A stretch of DNA of 64,000 nucleotides from Malaya genurostris (taxonomy: Eukaryota > Arthropoda > Insecta > Diptera > Culicidae), in contig NC_080571.1 in assembly GCF_030247185.1 (NCBI RefSeq), positions 28,013,198 through 28,077,197 on the forward strand. Reading direction: 5' to 3'. Below, piece by piece: positions 51,850 through 63,311 of this stretch; the first letter of the stretch is position 1, and each line of letters begins with the position of its first letter. A program made the translations under genes and the position numbers. Under the pieces are notes generated by a model. That model worked only from the letters and a program-made list of their open reading frames with translations, had not been told where the DNA came from and did no database searches.

Positions 51850-54300
51850 TAGCAATACCAAATTTCAAATCATGTGTATACTCTCTTTTCGATCTCTGTG
51901 AAGACACTAAAAAGCACCTTCCGGTATTGGGCCAAAACGCGAAACGCTTCCTCGCGACAACAGTCATAAAGTGTATGCAGATCGGAACATTCCACCAGAT
52001 GGCCCCAGCGAGAATTGAAACCCATCCTTGAACGACCATCGTGGCCAGAAGAAACATTCCGCTCGAATGGGAAAACAACTGCCAACCAAATCCGTACCGC
52101 GTAGGTGGTGTGACTGACTGACTGACTGACTGCTCCTAGGACGGAACGACCATCGGAACGTGTCACGTGCGAGATTCACTATGAGGAACCATGGCCCATG
52201 GTGTGACGGTGTTTTTCCGTGTTTGGATGTTTTTCCGACGACGACGATGCTACCCTCGATGGAAAGAAAACAGAGCAAGTACTGGCAGTAAGTAATTGTA
52301 TTTATGTGCGTTAAGTCGGTCGTAAAAATCATATGCCAATAATATGCAATAAAAATCATAAACATGTGCACATGGGCTTGCGACTGTTGCCTGCCATGGG
52401 GAAGACACTCCGACATGCAGAGGCACGAGCGGAGGACACGGGAAGTGCGGGAAAAAAGTGACTGGTGCGTGACTTGGATCGGGACTAGGCAAACAGTTTT
52501 TCCTTCCTGGTTCTTCCCGAGCCGAGCCCAAAACGAGATTGAAGAGTTATTTCGAGAATCACATTCCGAACGGACGCGTGCACGAAGGAATTTCGAGATC
52601 TCGTCCGCCGATCGATCCGTCGTTTGGTGAAGGGCCGAGAGGGTGTGGAGTGTAGCAAATTTTAATAATACCATACTCTGTTTGATTGCGAACATATTTG
52701 CGACATTCTGTGCACCGTAAATCGTGTGGCGGCTTCTCCCGGTGGAAAATTATGCAGATAAAAGCCTCTTGAAAAAAGCAGCAGAAAAATGGGTATTTCC
52801 CAGTGGGGCGATTTGTTATGGTTTTGGCGTCGGATCCGGTGCGAAAAATGACACATTAGAAATCAATTTCCCGTTTATGGAGTTCGGTAAGAGAGGGGAG
52901 ACACATTTTATTTTATTTTATTACTGCAACGACGACACGTTTCCGGATTATTCCCTGGATGAGGACAAATTTGAGTTTTTATGAACTAACTACTAGCATC
53001 TCGGCGACTAGAAAAGATTGGGTTGTTTTAGGTGCGAGAAATCACCATTCTTCAACTTTCTTGATATCGTCAGTCAAATTGATTACCAGTTCGGTCCGGT
53101 GAATATTACGGAAGAGTTGCTATCGCTCCGAAACTTCTCCTCAAAGCTGTCAGATACCGGCAAGGCAACCGACAGAAATGCACTTGAATCTGCAGCAGCA
53201 GCGAGAGCCGCAACTATCGGCATGCCGTAGCTAATGAAAGCTGGCAGTTTGGACGTTATCTCCTGGCGGCATTTCGCACTTCACGTACTTCCCGAACTCG
53301 AACCTTTCGAATCGGATCTTTTCCTATTTAGTTGCAGAGAGTCTTCCAAGTGTGAAACCATCGGCTTACTTCGTATGGCCCTCGTCGTCGTCGTCGTCCG
53401 TAGGCCTTATCAATTTTGTCATGACTGCAAATCATTGTTAAATGAGACCCCTTAAAAGCCCCCGCAGCACCGCTCGCAACCCGACCGCTGTTTTTTTTCT
53501 GTTTCGGAAATCCATCTTCGAACAATCCCTCTTTCGAGTTCGAAGAATCTTTCCCGCCGAAAGACCAGCTGCCGAGGGGGGTCCAATTTCAAAACATTCT
53601 CGGTTCGCAGCGCGTTCAGAAGAACAGTACAGCCGGGTTTGGCCACGACATGACTCCAGCTAGTCTCCGGTGCCCAGTGCATTCGCGCAGCAGCTGGGAA
53701 AAGTCAACAGAAAACACACGCGGTTTGCTTCGATCTCAGCATCAGCAGTAGGCTCTGCGAAAGGGGCGCTGCACTTTTTGGCGTGCTGGCAACTCGGGAA
53801 ACGGTGGGAATGATAATCACATTACAACATTATGCTGCACTTCGCTCACGGCTCCTCCGGGGCCATGGGTTTTTTTGCATGCATGCAAGCAAGCATGCAT
53901 GCATTCGCCGGGCTGAATCTGTCTGTGGTTGGCCAGCGAAACAACAAGGCAACAGGCTGGATAAATTCGCCGTGAAAACAGCTCATGCTCACCGGACAGG
54001 GACTGAACTGGACTGGATGGGCTGGATGAGAGAAAACGAAAATCGTTTATCAGATTAACACCTTTCGGACTCAGTGCCGGGGAACACCGTTTCTGCATTA
54101 AAATAATTTGATAAGAAAAACGCCTGATTTCGCTTTGAATCGTCGGGGGACGTTCCGCGGCACCTTCTCCAAAGCAGAGGGGATAACCTCGTTCGTAGTT
54201 TGACTGCCACCGACGCGTTTCGAGACGGTCATCCACTGCGCTCGGTTGGAATCGATTTCACGTAAAGGTAGGTTAGGATTCGAAGTTTGGTTGACCAAAA
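51850..54300. other. GC-richer, apparently single-copy island, no gene recognised
   Basis: A clear rise in GC content with few repeats. Many overlapping open frames exist on both strands (for example 51964-52695 minus and 53817-54236 minus). None has motifs, and their number follows from composition. A GACT microsatellite is at 52111-52132, a CGTCGTCGTCGTCGTC tract near 53385, and a GCAT-rich palindrome near 53877-53907. It may be intronic or regulatory host DNA. Confidence 0.5.
52111..52132. repeat. (GACT)n microsatellite
   Basis: Five to six GACT units in a row. Confidence 0.9.
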
Positions 54301-54954
54301 AGGGTACCGACTCAGTGATAGGTTACGGACGAACAAACCCAAAATATACCAGGTTGTCAACATGCAGTTCAACATTCGTTTCCTCGATTCCGTGAAACAA
54401 CGAACTTCTCACCTTTATCATTTAGAAAGGCTATGCTGGGAGAACCGAGTGTCAAATACCATTAGATTCAGCTTGGCGAGCTAGCAAAATGGCTAAATCG
54501 AAACCTTAAGCTACGATCAGACTAGCCAGTTTATCTGTCACAGTTTATCTGCCACAGACAAGTAATTTTTCGGCAGTTCATATTTGATCTGGCAATGTGA
54601 TCACACTATTCACAGTTAAATGACTGCCGACAGTCAGTATTTTGACAGTTGATATGTTTGACTGAGACAAACTTTCTGAGCATGTCTGTATTATGATTAC
54701 ATTGATCAGACACATAAAACTGGTTACAGACTAAAATATAGGGCGTGGGCTGTTTATTGCAGTTTTTCTGCGCACACAAGATAACATTGGAACTCAGTTT
54801 ACGAGGCATTGAACTTTTAACGAAATATCGCATTATGATAAAATGTCGACCAGGTCTCACAAAAAGAAGCTCGTTGCGTTGCTACTAGGTGTGTTGTGTT
54901 TGGAAGCAATTAAAGACGGAGACGCAGACGTACATGGGTTTGCGATTTTATAAA

Positions 54955-55764
54955 AAAAAACCCTTCTTAATCCACTTAGTGGTGTGATAATGCCTTTCTC
55001 ATTTTTCATAACAGTCTCATGAAAATATATTTCATACTTTTATTAAATAATTTCGGATACCAATTTTGACACCAATTGATTCAGATTGATTCGAGTAGTT
55101 CCCAAAAGCATGCTTCAGTGTTTATGTCACAAAGTCAGCATCATTTTTCCAAACTAGTACTTGACATTTGCATTTCCTATTTGTAATCAGTGATGCTAAT
55201 CTAAAAAAAAGCCTTCTCAGTCCACTTAGTGGAATTTTCATATATCTTGAGTCCCAGAAAGTTGATTTTTTCCAAAAAATTTTTTTTGAGATGACACTAA
55301 ATTTCGATGTTTTATGCAGTTTTAAGAGTTTTGGCATCAAAAAAAATTTTCGATTTTGGAAATTTCATGTACTCCCCCCTATGGTGCTTTTTCAAGATCG
55401 AAAATTGTCAAACCTTTACCACCGGGCAGCACCCGTTAAGCATGTCCGATTTAGGTCAAATTTTGCATGAAGGCTTTTTTCGAGATGCTTAAACTTTTGA
55501 GCACTAGAACTTAACGAAAATAGAGGTGATCCCAAAATTTTGGCACCCTTATGTATATAAGAGCGGTAAAAATCATCTTGTTTTGTCGGTTACGTCACTT
55601 ATGCCATCATATATCTGGAACCAAAAGTCACAGCCATTTGATCTTCGAACTTGATCAATGGCCCGCCAGTAGCTTTCAAACGAGTCCAAGTTTGTTCAAA
55701 TCGGTTCAGCCATCTCTGAGAAAATTGAGCGCGTTCAAATATCTTCGAAAAGTGCACACACCCG
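54955..55764 (-). repeat. Large dispersed repeat, left part (interrupted copy)
   Basis: It starts with CTTCTTAATCCACTTAGTGG, then GTGTGATAATGCCTTTCTC, and is the inverted counterpart of the outer part of 60535-62620. Shared motifs include ACTCCCCCCTATGGTG, ACCGGGCAGCACC and CCCAAAATTTTGGCACCC. At 55545-55575 it retains the uninterrupted CCCTTATGTATATAAGAGCG site that in the other copy holds a mariner. It breaks at about 55764 within GTGCACACACCC and resumes at 57204. Confidence 0.85.
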
Positions 55765-57203
55765 GAACCACTCGCGATCCCATTTCAACCAGAATATTAG
55801 TTGTTTTTCTGAATTCGATTGGTTAAAATTTGGTACAACTAATCGATTGTTGTTTTAACTAAACTGTCATTTTTGTGTTTCGATTACCAGAAACGATGGT
55901 TGAAACAACTAATTTAACTGTTTGAAAAAAAATGCTGTCAATTAGTGAGGACACATACCTTTCAATTTCAACAAATATTTTAGTTGAAAGAACTGGTATT
56001 ATTATTGAAACAAAATTCTGTTAGTTGAAAAATAAATCGGTTTTATTTATTTTAGACATTGCAAATAGTTGAATCAACTCGAACAATGTTATTGATTTGC
56101 GAAAATAATCAAAATATACTTACTGATACACGTCATGATCTATTTGAAATAAGTTCGGTATGTTGAGATTCATGAAACAAATATCATTGTTAGAATATAA
56201 ACAGTATTCTGTATTGACATGTAATATCATTAGGGCTGGGAAAATCACCGATCACTGCTGATTTCAAGTGATTTTAACCAAGGAATAAATTATCATTACG
56301 AAATCAGAACTGATCTGATCTCTAAGTGATTTTGATTTTTGTATTATCATGATCATGTCAAGTCGAGATCAGTGAAGATCTAAATTCTAAAAAAAATACT
56401 TCTGATTCGATCGGAAATGATTGATGTAGAAAAACGTTTTTAATCAGCAAAAGTGCCCGGAGGGGCGAGTAAATTAGCGAAATTTTTAAATTTACCTAAA
56501 ATGAGTATTGGAAGATGACGCCTTCAAACGGTTGAACTAAAGTTATGCATTGATAATTTCAGTCAATTTATATGAGCTTGGGTGCATCAACCGCTGGGAA
56601 TGGAAATTTTGCGATGGCATTTCAAACGCGCCATTCAATCGCAGCGCGTTCTTCGCTCCTGTTACTTTTAAAAAATTAAATTCATGTCAAAAAGCGTTTT
56701 ATTGCTAATGCATGAACATCATCATCGGTATCAAACAGCAGGAATTTAAACAGTCTGCTGGAAGTAAATCAATGATCGAATTTGAAGCATAAAATTTTTG
56801 CGCATACCTGAAAGATTACGAGATGATCATTCATTAACATTTTCTAATTTGTCACCAAATCTTTTTCATCTTAAACAAGGTTAACTTTATCACAACACCG
56901 CTGTTAGATAAACACTTGCTATCATAAATTTCTCAAATCGAATGAACACAATTTTACCAAACGCTTTAACCATCGATGTTGTTTTCATTGACATTTTGAA
57001 GCGACGCGAACAGATTTCAATTAAAAAAGTTGTTGATTTTGCATTGCGATTATTGTTTTGCTTTCAACTGTCTCCGGCATTTGACAGCATTCAAAACAAC
57101 ATATTTTTCAACTACTTGAATATATGCAAATCAAAAACCATATTGGTTGAATCAAAAAGAAATTAGTTAAATCAACTATCGCAAAAATCAAAAACTGCAA
57201 TAC
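55765..57203. repeat. ~1.4-kb insertion of unknown type
   Basis: The segment interrupts the dispersed repeat inside its CA-rich stretch, so its limits are known from the alignment with 60535-62620. It is AT-rich with many TTGGTTGAA/AACTAAT motifs near both ends and contains a GGGCTGGGAAAATC stretch near 56233 that looks like a small repeat of its own. No transposase or reverse transcriptase was found. Confidence 0.55.
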
Positions 57204-57335
57204 ATACACACACAGACTTTTTCCGATCTCGTCGAACTGAGTCGAATAGTATATAACACTATGGGTCTCCGAGGCTCCGTTCGAAAGTCGGTTTTTCCAG
57301 CAATTCTAATACCTTTCTATAGAGAAAGGCAAAAC
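57204..57335 (-). repeat. Large dispersed repeat, right part (interrupted copy)
   Basis: It resumes with ACACACACAGACTTTTTCCG and ends CCTTTCTATAGAGAAAGGCA, matching the start of 60535-62620 in reverse. Confidence 0.85.
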
Positions 57336-58019
57336 GGGATATTGATGGTTTCCATGTTGAGCTAATTAAAGAACTTTCTATTCAGGATTCGCTATAATTC
57401 CAACAGTTTTTACGCATGTGCAGACAGAGATTCGAAGAACTATTGCTGCTTATTTAACAAAAATGGGCACACAGTGTCAAGTTCAAAGTATTATTCCGTT
57501 GCTTTAAGCGGTGAAGCAAAATATAAACAAAAAGTTTGTAAACTGCGCTAAAAACTATTCAAATCGATAGTCATTGTCAATAGATAGCCAAAAAGTTATT
57601 TCCCAGGGGTTAGTCGGTTTAGTCGAAAGAGCCAAAAAGCGCTATTTACGAAACATTAGCAACATATTAACAACTTTTGAAAGAGTCACGAAACATATTC
57701 TAAACAGCAATAAATAGGACTTTAATAAGTTTTTTTTATAAAAAAAATCTTATTATTACGAATGGTTCCAAGTGTCGTTACCATTCAAATTAATTGGATT
57801 AACTATAAATGTTAGATTGATTTTTTGACTTTGAATTACTGAAATCTGTTGTCAAATTTATCTTCAAAGTTTTCTATAACAATACTGAAGTAATTCGTGT
57901 CAGTAGATTTAACTGTTAATGTTCCTTAACTAAAATAAGAGCAGATGAATGAAAACTCAAATTTTTCCTATGTACATTGGAATGTGTCACTCATTTTTGA
58001 CGTTCAAAGAGCATGTAGA
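57336..58019. other. No recognised gene
   Basis: AT-rich DNA without supported features. Confidence 0.45.
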
Positions 58020-58505
58020 ACTGAATTCTTGATCTGGATTCCGAACCTAAAACTTGCTACTTAATTCGGAAACACAGGTCCCGAATTCAGTTCTTCAATT
58101 CAGTTTCAGTTACTAATTGTCCAAAATTAAGATTCTGGTGGCCAAAAGTACTCAACAGTTGTTATTGATGTTCGGAAGTGTGAAGAAAAAAACATGCCAG
58201 TCTAATTCGTATTTACGTCCTGCAGTTGAGCAATTCCAGGAATGAGTAGACGAAAAAGTGACAAAATCAGAATCGACCTTCTCCGATTTGGATGAAACTT
58301 TGCACATGGCTTCAGTATGGCAAACCATAAGTTTGGAACCGATGGAGAGGTCAATCCGACTCACGACTGATTTTCAAAAAGGGCGTATGTATTGTTGCAT
58401 TTCACAAAAATTACCTTTTTCAAATCGTTGTAACTCGGAAACTGTTAATTGTACAAAAATGGCGTTCACGAAGAAGTTGTAGGGAATCGATTGGACACTC
58501 TAAAA
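58020..58505. repeat. GAATTCAG tract followed by ACTCAACAGTTG element end
   Basis: At 58020-58135 variants of GAATTCAGTTC occur. They are followed at about 58148 by ACTCAACAGTTGTTATTG, the same kind of terminus as at 33127. The next 350 bp (TCCGATTTGGATGAAACTTT...) has the character of a dispersed repeat. The shared order suggests the tract and the terminus belong to one repeat family. Confidence 0.55.
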
Positions 58506-58939
58506 AAATTTACACTGAAAAAAAATTGTTGATTTCTTTATCTCAATAATTACAAAATGATCCGAAAAAGTTAAATAAAAACAATTCAGGGTTTCAATTT
58601 ATTTTAATAATTTTTATTTTAAAGCTGATATTAAAACCTACAGATTGATTGCTATCCAATCCGTGCCTTTTGAAAAATGAAGAAGTTACAGCTAAAACAA
58701 TTTACAGATATATTCGAAATTTCAATTTTTCGTTGAAAGATAATCATTTAAACAGTAGAATATTATTCTACAGGTTAAAGGCAAATAAATTTGTTCATAA
58801 TATTCTTTCTTCTAGAAGTATCTGTTCTTGAGATACTTGGATATTTAATTATAACACCATTTTTTATACTTCCATGAATTGTTTCTTTGCTTGCTATATC
58901 TACAATTATTACATGTACGTGAATAATTCTTAATTATAT

Positions 58940-59820
58940 TTAAGGTTTCAAGTTTTTGAAAATTTTATGAGTACTACGTGCACCGTCATTCGAATACAGT
59001 CTTGTGACGATTGTGGTTGCTGAAATCGGAACGAAAGAATGGAATTTCTGTGTGCCTGGAATCATTTTGGTATCCTTATAAACACTACTCCACTCGGTCA
59101 CACCCCGTTCATATTCTTCTTGTGACACGTAACAAAAAGACATGGTCGTGAATGCATCTCGACGTCTCTTCTCTGCCCATTCATATAATTGGTTTGCAGT
59201 TGTGATTGGGTGTTCATGTAGTTTAGTCAAGCTTTAACGTCGTGCCATTCGTTTTAAATTACCCCCGAGTGCATCACATGGTCATTTACCATGAGAAATT
59301 GCAAAAAATGCCACTCAGCATCAATGTTATACATTGATTTAAATTTACAGAGACTTGCAAATTTTTTTCTGTTTTTGTACTGCGAGGCAGCTCCGTCAGA
59401 CATAAATATTGCTTTTTTAATTTGAATTTTGTTTTTCAAAAATGACATTAAGTGTGAAATAAACACTTGAACCGCGATGGTATCGTGTTTAAGCACTTCT
59501 GAAATGACAATGAAACTTAAATGTTCAAGCTCTGATTCTCAATAATAAATTTCAAACGGATGAATGGTTGCTTGATCATTGCTCCAATAGTGGTTTTGAA
59601 CAGCATCATGAGGCACGAATGAAAAATTTTCTGAAAAATCACAAATAATTACAATTTCTCCTGTCTTTAAAATTAGATTTTGCCCTTTTAAGAAAATCAG
59701 ATTGCTGATTTTTAATAAAATCATGAGTCACAAGTTTTTCTAATTTTTCTCAAAAATATGCTGCGAATTCTTCTACTGGTTTGACTAATTTCTCTAGATC
59801 ACATCTGTCAGTAGAAACCC
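58940..59820 (-). pseudogene. Unnamed transposase-like gene, 3' part (decayed)
   Basis: This is the third piece of a split gene. On the minus strand from 59820 it reads VSTDRCDLEKLVKPVEEF, HDFIKNQQSDFLKGQN, EIVIICDFSENFSFVPHDAV, NHYWSNDQATIHPFEIYY, then a stop. After a frame change it continues KHDTIAVQVFISHLMSFLKN, AIFMSDGAASQYKNRKKFAS and NIDAEWHF. After another frame change come FAISHGK, PCDALGG and HEHPITTANQLYEWAE, then SFCYVSQEEYE and GTQKFHSFVP. I recall this pattern from long uncharacterised proteins repeated many times in invertebrate genomes. The Asp residues in CDFSEN and SDGAASQYKN could be a DDE-type catalytic pair (inference). Several frameshifts and stops show it is dead. No named family is claimed. 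Confidence 0.7.
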
Positions 59821-59822
59821 AT

Positions 59823-60395
59823 CCCGATCAGATGGAAATAACTGAATTTTAACAACTGGAGTAATTTATTTCAGAAATATTTTGTAACAAATTTAGAATT
59901 ATTTTTGGCTGGTGAGCTGTTAAAATAACAAAAATCATAACAAAAAAGACTCTAGCGGGAACAAAATCGCAACAGATTTTGAAACGTTTGTATCACAATT
60001 ATTATTGAATTTGATATAACTACAGAAGTCCGAAAGCAGATATTTATAACAAATTAGTAATAAATTATATAGCAAATTTAACACAGAAAAGCTATATCAC
60101 AGCCAACTTTTAGCATCGATTGAATCCAAAATTGTTGAATGATTTTTTTCATTAAATGAATAATTTATTTAGTAATCTGGTTTCTTGTTTTAGTTTTTTT
60201 AAAATTCTGAACTCATTTTTTTAATTAATGAATTTTATCATGCAAATGAAAATAAAACATCATAGCTGATTTTGTTATTATATTATATCATAAGTTTTAA
60301 CTTTCAACTGTTTTCATTTGTTAAATATCTCAAAATAATACAAATCAACGGTTAATATACTTGTGTTATGATTTTGTTATGTGCATCTGATCGGG
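59823..60395. mobile_element. Short insertion with CCCGATCAGATG inverted tips (MITE)
   Basis: The 573-bp AT-rich segment starts CCCGATCAGATGGAAATAAC and ends CATCTGATCGGG. It interrupts the split gene exactly between codons for FEQ and WVSTDR. Removing it and one of two flanking AT dinucleotides (59821-59822 and 60396-60397) restores the reading frame. It has no coding capacity. Superfamily is not assigned; a 2-bp duplication is compatible with Tc1/mariner-related elements. Confidence 0.78.
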
Positions 60396-60397
60396 AT

Positions 60398-60534
60398 TGT
60401 TCAAATCTTATCTCAGTCAAATCACGTTCTTCGAAATTGTCTAAAACGCTTCTCTCCAGATCTTGTGTCGCTGGACAACTTTTGCATTCACGGAGGTCGC
60501 AGCATCTTTTTGATGAGTCACAAAATAGCTTTTT
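60398..60534 (-). pseudogene. Unnamed transposase-like gene, middle part
   Basis: On the minus strand it reads FCDSSKRCCDLRECKSC, PATQDLERSV and EERDLTEIRFEQ. A cysteine-rich knuckle (CDSSKRCCDLRECKSC) is the notable feature and may bind zinc. It lies between two insertions: the large repeat on its 5' side and the MITE on its 3' side. It is in frame with the next piece once the MITE is taken out. Confidence 0.7.
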
Positions 60535-60872
60535 GCCTTTCTCTATAGAAAGGTATTAGAATTGCTGGAAAAACCGACTTTCGAACGGAGCCTCGGAGAC
60601 CCATAGTGTTATATACCATTCGACTCAGTTCGTCTAGATCGGAAAATGTCTGTGTGTGTGTGTATGTGTGTGCACTTTTCGAAGATATTTGAACGCGCTC
60701 AATTTTCTCAGAGATGGCTGAACCGATTTTAACAAACTTGGGCTCGTTTGAAAGCTACTATCGGGCCATTGATCAAGTTCGAAGATCAAATTGTTGTGAC
60801 TTTTGGTTCCAGATATATGATGGTATAAGTGACGTAACCGACAGAACACATTGATTTTCACCGCTCTTATAC

Positions 60873-61807
60873 GAGGTCTGTTCAAAAAGTTCCCAGAATT
60901 TTTTAATTGCGCGCGTCTGGAGAGTCCGGTGGTCAAATTTTTTTTTTAATGTGTTGGTACATATGGCCCTAATGTACGGTGAAATTTTCAGCTGTATTCA
61001 TTGTTTACATTCTGTCTTGTAGCGGCTGGTGTAGACGTGTTTTTTTGAGCTCGGCGATTTTTGTTAGTTTAAACAATGGAAGAATTGAAGAGTCAAAGAA
61101 TTTGTATTAAATTTTGCGTGAAAAATGAAATAAAGTGTAACCAAGTGTGCGAAATGTTACAGAGAGCCTACGGTGAGTCTGCTATGAAAAAAACAAGTGT
61201 TTACGAGTGGTATAAGCGTTTCCAAGATGGCCGCGAAGACGTTGAAGACGACGAACGCTGCGGTCGACCCAGCACGTCAATAATCGATGAAAATGTGGGA
61301 AAAGCGGAAAAAATGATTATGGATGATCGCCGAATCACTATTAGAGAAGTTCCTGATGAAGTTGGCATATCAGTTGGCTCATGCCATCATATTTTTTCAA
61401 ATGTTTTGGGCATGAAACGAGTGGCAGCAAAATTCGTTCCAAAACCTGCTCATTCATCGTTGCTTATTCGTGATTTTTTGGCTAAAAACAAGACTTTAAT
61501 CATGCCCCAACCTCCTTATTCACCAGATATCGCTCCGTGTGATTTTTTCCTGTTCCCAAAGTTGAAGAGACCCATGAAAGGACAGCGTTTTTCATCGATT
61601 GAAGAGATAAAGGCAGAATCGCTGAGAGTGCTACAGAGCATTACAAAAAGTGACTATCAGGGGTGTTTCGAAGACTGGAAAAAACGCTGGCATAAGTGTA
61701 TTATATCTAGGGGGGATTACTCTGAAGGGGACCATATAGATGTAGACGAATAAATAAATGTTTTTTTAGAAAAATGAGAATTCCGGGTACTTTTTGAACA
61801 GACCTCG
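60873..61807 (+). mobile_element. Mariner-type element, internally deleted, both ends present
   Basis: It begins CGAGGTCTGTTCAAAAAGTT and ends with TACTTTTTGAACAGACCTCG, so its inverted tips are about 30 bp. It is flanked by TA (60871-60872 and 61808-61809). The related repeat at 55545-55575 lacks it, providing an empty site and confirming the boundaries. The element is 935 bp, shorter than a full mariner (~1.3 kb), because part of the transposase gene is missing. With intact ends it could still be moved by a related enzyme (inference). Confidence 0.92.
61076..61753 (+). pseudogene. Mariner transposase with central deletion (225 aa)
   Basis: The ATG at 61076 opens MEELKSQRICIKFCVKNEIK. The N-terminal helix-turn-helix domain follows, with TSVYEWYKRFQDGREDVEDD, then RCGRPSTS and a second DNA-binding part (IREVPDEVGISVGSCHHIF). 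After AAKFVPKPA the frame jumps straight to HSSLLIRDFLAKN, which normally follows the second catalytic Asp. The segment that should hold the first and second Asp, about 110-120 residues, is deleted without changing the frame. PYSPDIAPCDFFLFPKLK (third Asp) and the C-terminus are present. The product may bind the ends but cannot cut. Confidence 0.92.
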
Positions 61808-62620
61808 TATATATAAGGGTGCCAAAATTTTGGGATCACCTCTATTTTCGTTAAGCTCTAGTGCTCAAAAGTTTAAGCACCTCGAAAAAGGCTTCATGCA
61901 AAATTTGAGCTAAATCGGACATGCGTAAGGGGTGCTGCCCGGTGGTAAAGGTTTGACAATTTTCGATCTTGAAAAAGCACCATAGGGGGGAGTACACGAA
62001 ATTTCCAAAATCGAAAATTTTTTTTGATGCCGAAACCCTTAAAACTGCATGAAACATCGAAATTTAGTGTCATCTAAAAAAAAAATTTTTTGAAAAAATC
62101 AACTTTCTGGGAATTTTTATATTTTTTCTAAGTCCAAAAAAGTCGACTTTTTCAAAAAAAAAATTTTTCGAGATGACACTAAATCTCGACGTTTCATGCA
62201 ATTCTGAGCCTTTTGTCATTAAAACCTTTTTTTTTTTATTTCGAAAATTTCATATACTCCCCCCTATGGTGATTTTTCAAGATATATGAAAATTCCACTA
62301 AGTGGACTAAGAAGGTTTTTTTTTAGATTAGCAACACTGTTCTCATGCATATAGGCAACGCAAATGTCAAGCACTAGTTTAGAAAAATGATGCTGACTGT
62401 GTGACATAAACACTGAAGCATGCTTTTGTGAACTACTCGAATCAATCTGAATCAATTGGTGTCAAAAACAGTATCCGAACATATTTAATAAAATATAATA
62501 ATATAGTAATAGTAATAATATAAAAATAGTAATAAAAATTAATAAAAGAAATATATTTTCATGAGACTGTTATGAAAGAATAGAAAGGCATTATCACACC
62601 ACTAGGTGGATTACGAAGGG

Positions 62621-62624
62621 GTTT
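62621..62624. other. Junction of large repeat and split gene
   Basis: Approximate boundary; the exact end of the repeat is uncertain by a few tens of bases. Confidence 0.4.
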
Positions 62625-63240
62625 TAAATAAAAATTCTTATCATCATACTTGAAATATTTTTCAACAGCATGAATCATTAATGAAACATTCTCATCGATT
62701 GTGCAAACACATATGTTATGTGAACCAGAACTTCCAAGCAACTCGCAGAGTTTTGGTCTTAGTGCTGCAAATGTACTAAATCCAATATTTCGATCTGGAA
62801 ATTCCTCCTTATAACCCAAATAAATTTCTTTCAAAGATGAATAAAGCAATCGTTTTTGTTTGCGTTCACACTTACCATTCATTTTGACGGTGACGAAATC
62901 TCTTGATCCCGGCATTACTCTGCTGACGTCATCGCTGTTGAAATATTAAAGCACCTCGTTTTCTATCGGTTCGTTCCTGCTGCGTCCCGTTTGTTTCTTA
63001 ACTTTTTTGATTCTCTTGCCTCCGACACAATGTATTTGTTCGCTTTGAATTGGGTGGCTATTTTCTCCTTTGACCACGAGTTTGGCAAGACTGACAACAA
63101 ACGCACTTTTTCATTCCTACTGCAACCAGGCTTAGATAAATGCTCTATCATTTTAGTGATCACTTCATCCAACTCTGCTGCTTTCGTTTTGAGTAATTCT
63201 GGATCTTCTTCATCTGCCGGAACCGCCGAATATTTCCTTT
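62625..63240 (-). pseudogene. Unnamed transposase-like gene, 5' part
   Basis: On the minus strand the readable part starts near 63240 (KRKYSAVPADEEDPELLKT). It continues through KMIEHLSKPGCSRNEKVRLL and PNSWSKEKIATQFKANKYIV, a helix-turn-helix-like stretch, then shifts frame to YFNSDDVSRVMPGSRDFVTV, KRLLYSSLKEIYLGYKEEFP, IGFSTFAALRPKLCELLGSS, HNICVCTIDENVSLMIHAVE and FKYDDKNFYLKP. There it stops at the boundary of the large repeat. The pieces at 60398-60534 and 58940-59820 continue it. No start codon can be fixed. The arrangement of DNA-binding-like N-terminus, cysteine cluster and acidic core fits a transposase (inference). Confidence 0.7.
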
Positions 63241-63311
63241 TTTATACCTCTTGAAATATCCAAATATTTCTCTCGAGGATAATTAACATTCCGGATTTTC
63301 TTCGTTGATAA

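Larger units (their letters stand above)
60535..62620 (+). repeat. Large dispersed repeat, copy interrupting the transposase-like gene
   Basis: It starts TTTTTGCCTTTCTCTATAGA and ends CACCACTAGGTGGATTACGA. It is an inverted counterpart of 54955-55764 plus 57204-57335, and a relative of 33660-34335. Its body includes GAGATGGCTGAACCGATTTT, CACCATAGGGGGGAGTA and paired CCACTAAGTGGAC motifs. It carries a mariner derivative at 60873-61807. Its insertion separated the 5' part of the gene (62625-63240) from the rest. Confidence 0.85.

Noticed and set aside
51964..52695. Minus-strand open frame of 243 codons
   Set aside because: Overlaps other open frames on both strands in a GC-richer stretch and crosses a GACT microsatellite. 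The translated text shows no domain.
52724..52984. 86-codon plus-strand frame
   Set aside because: Balanced composition made it worth a look, but there is no recognised motif, donor site or conserved block.
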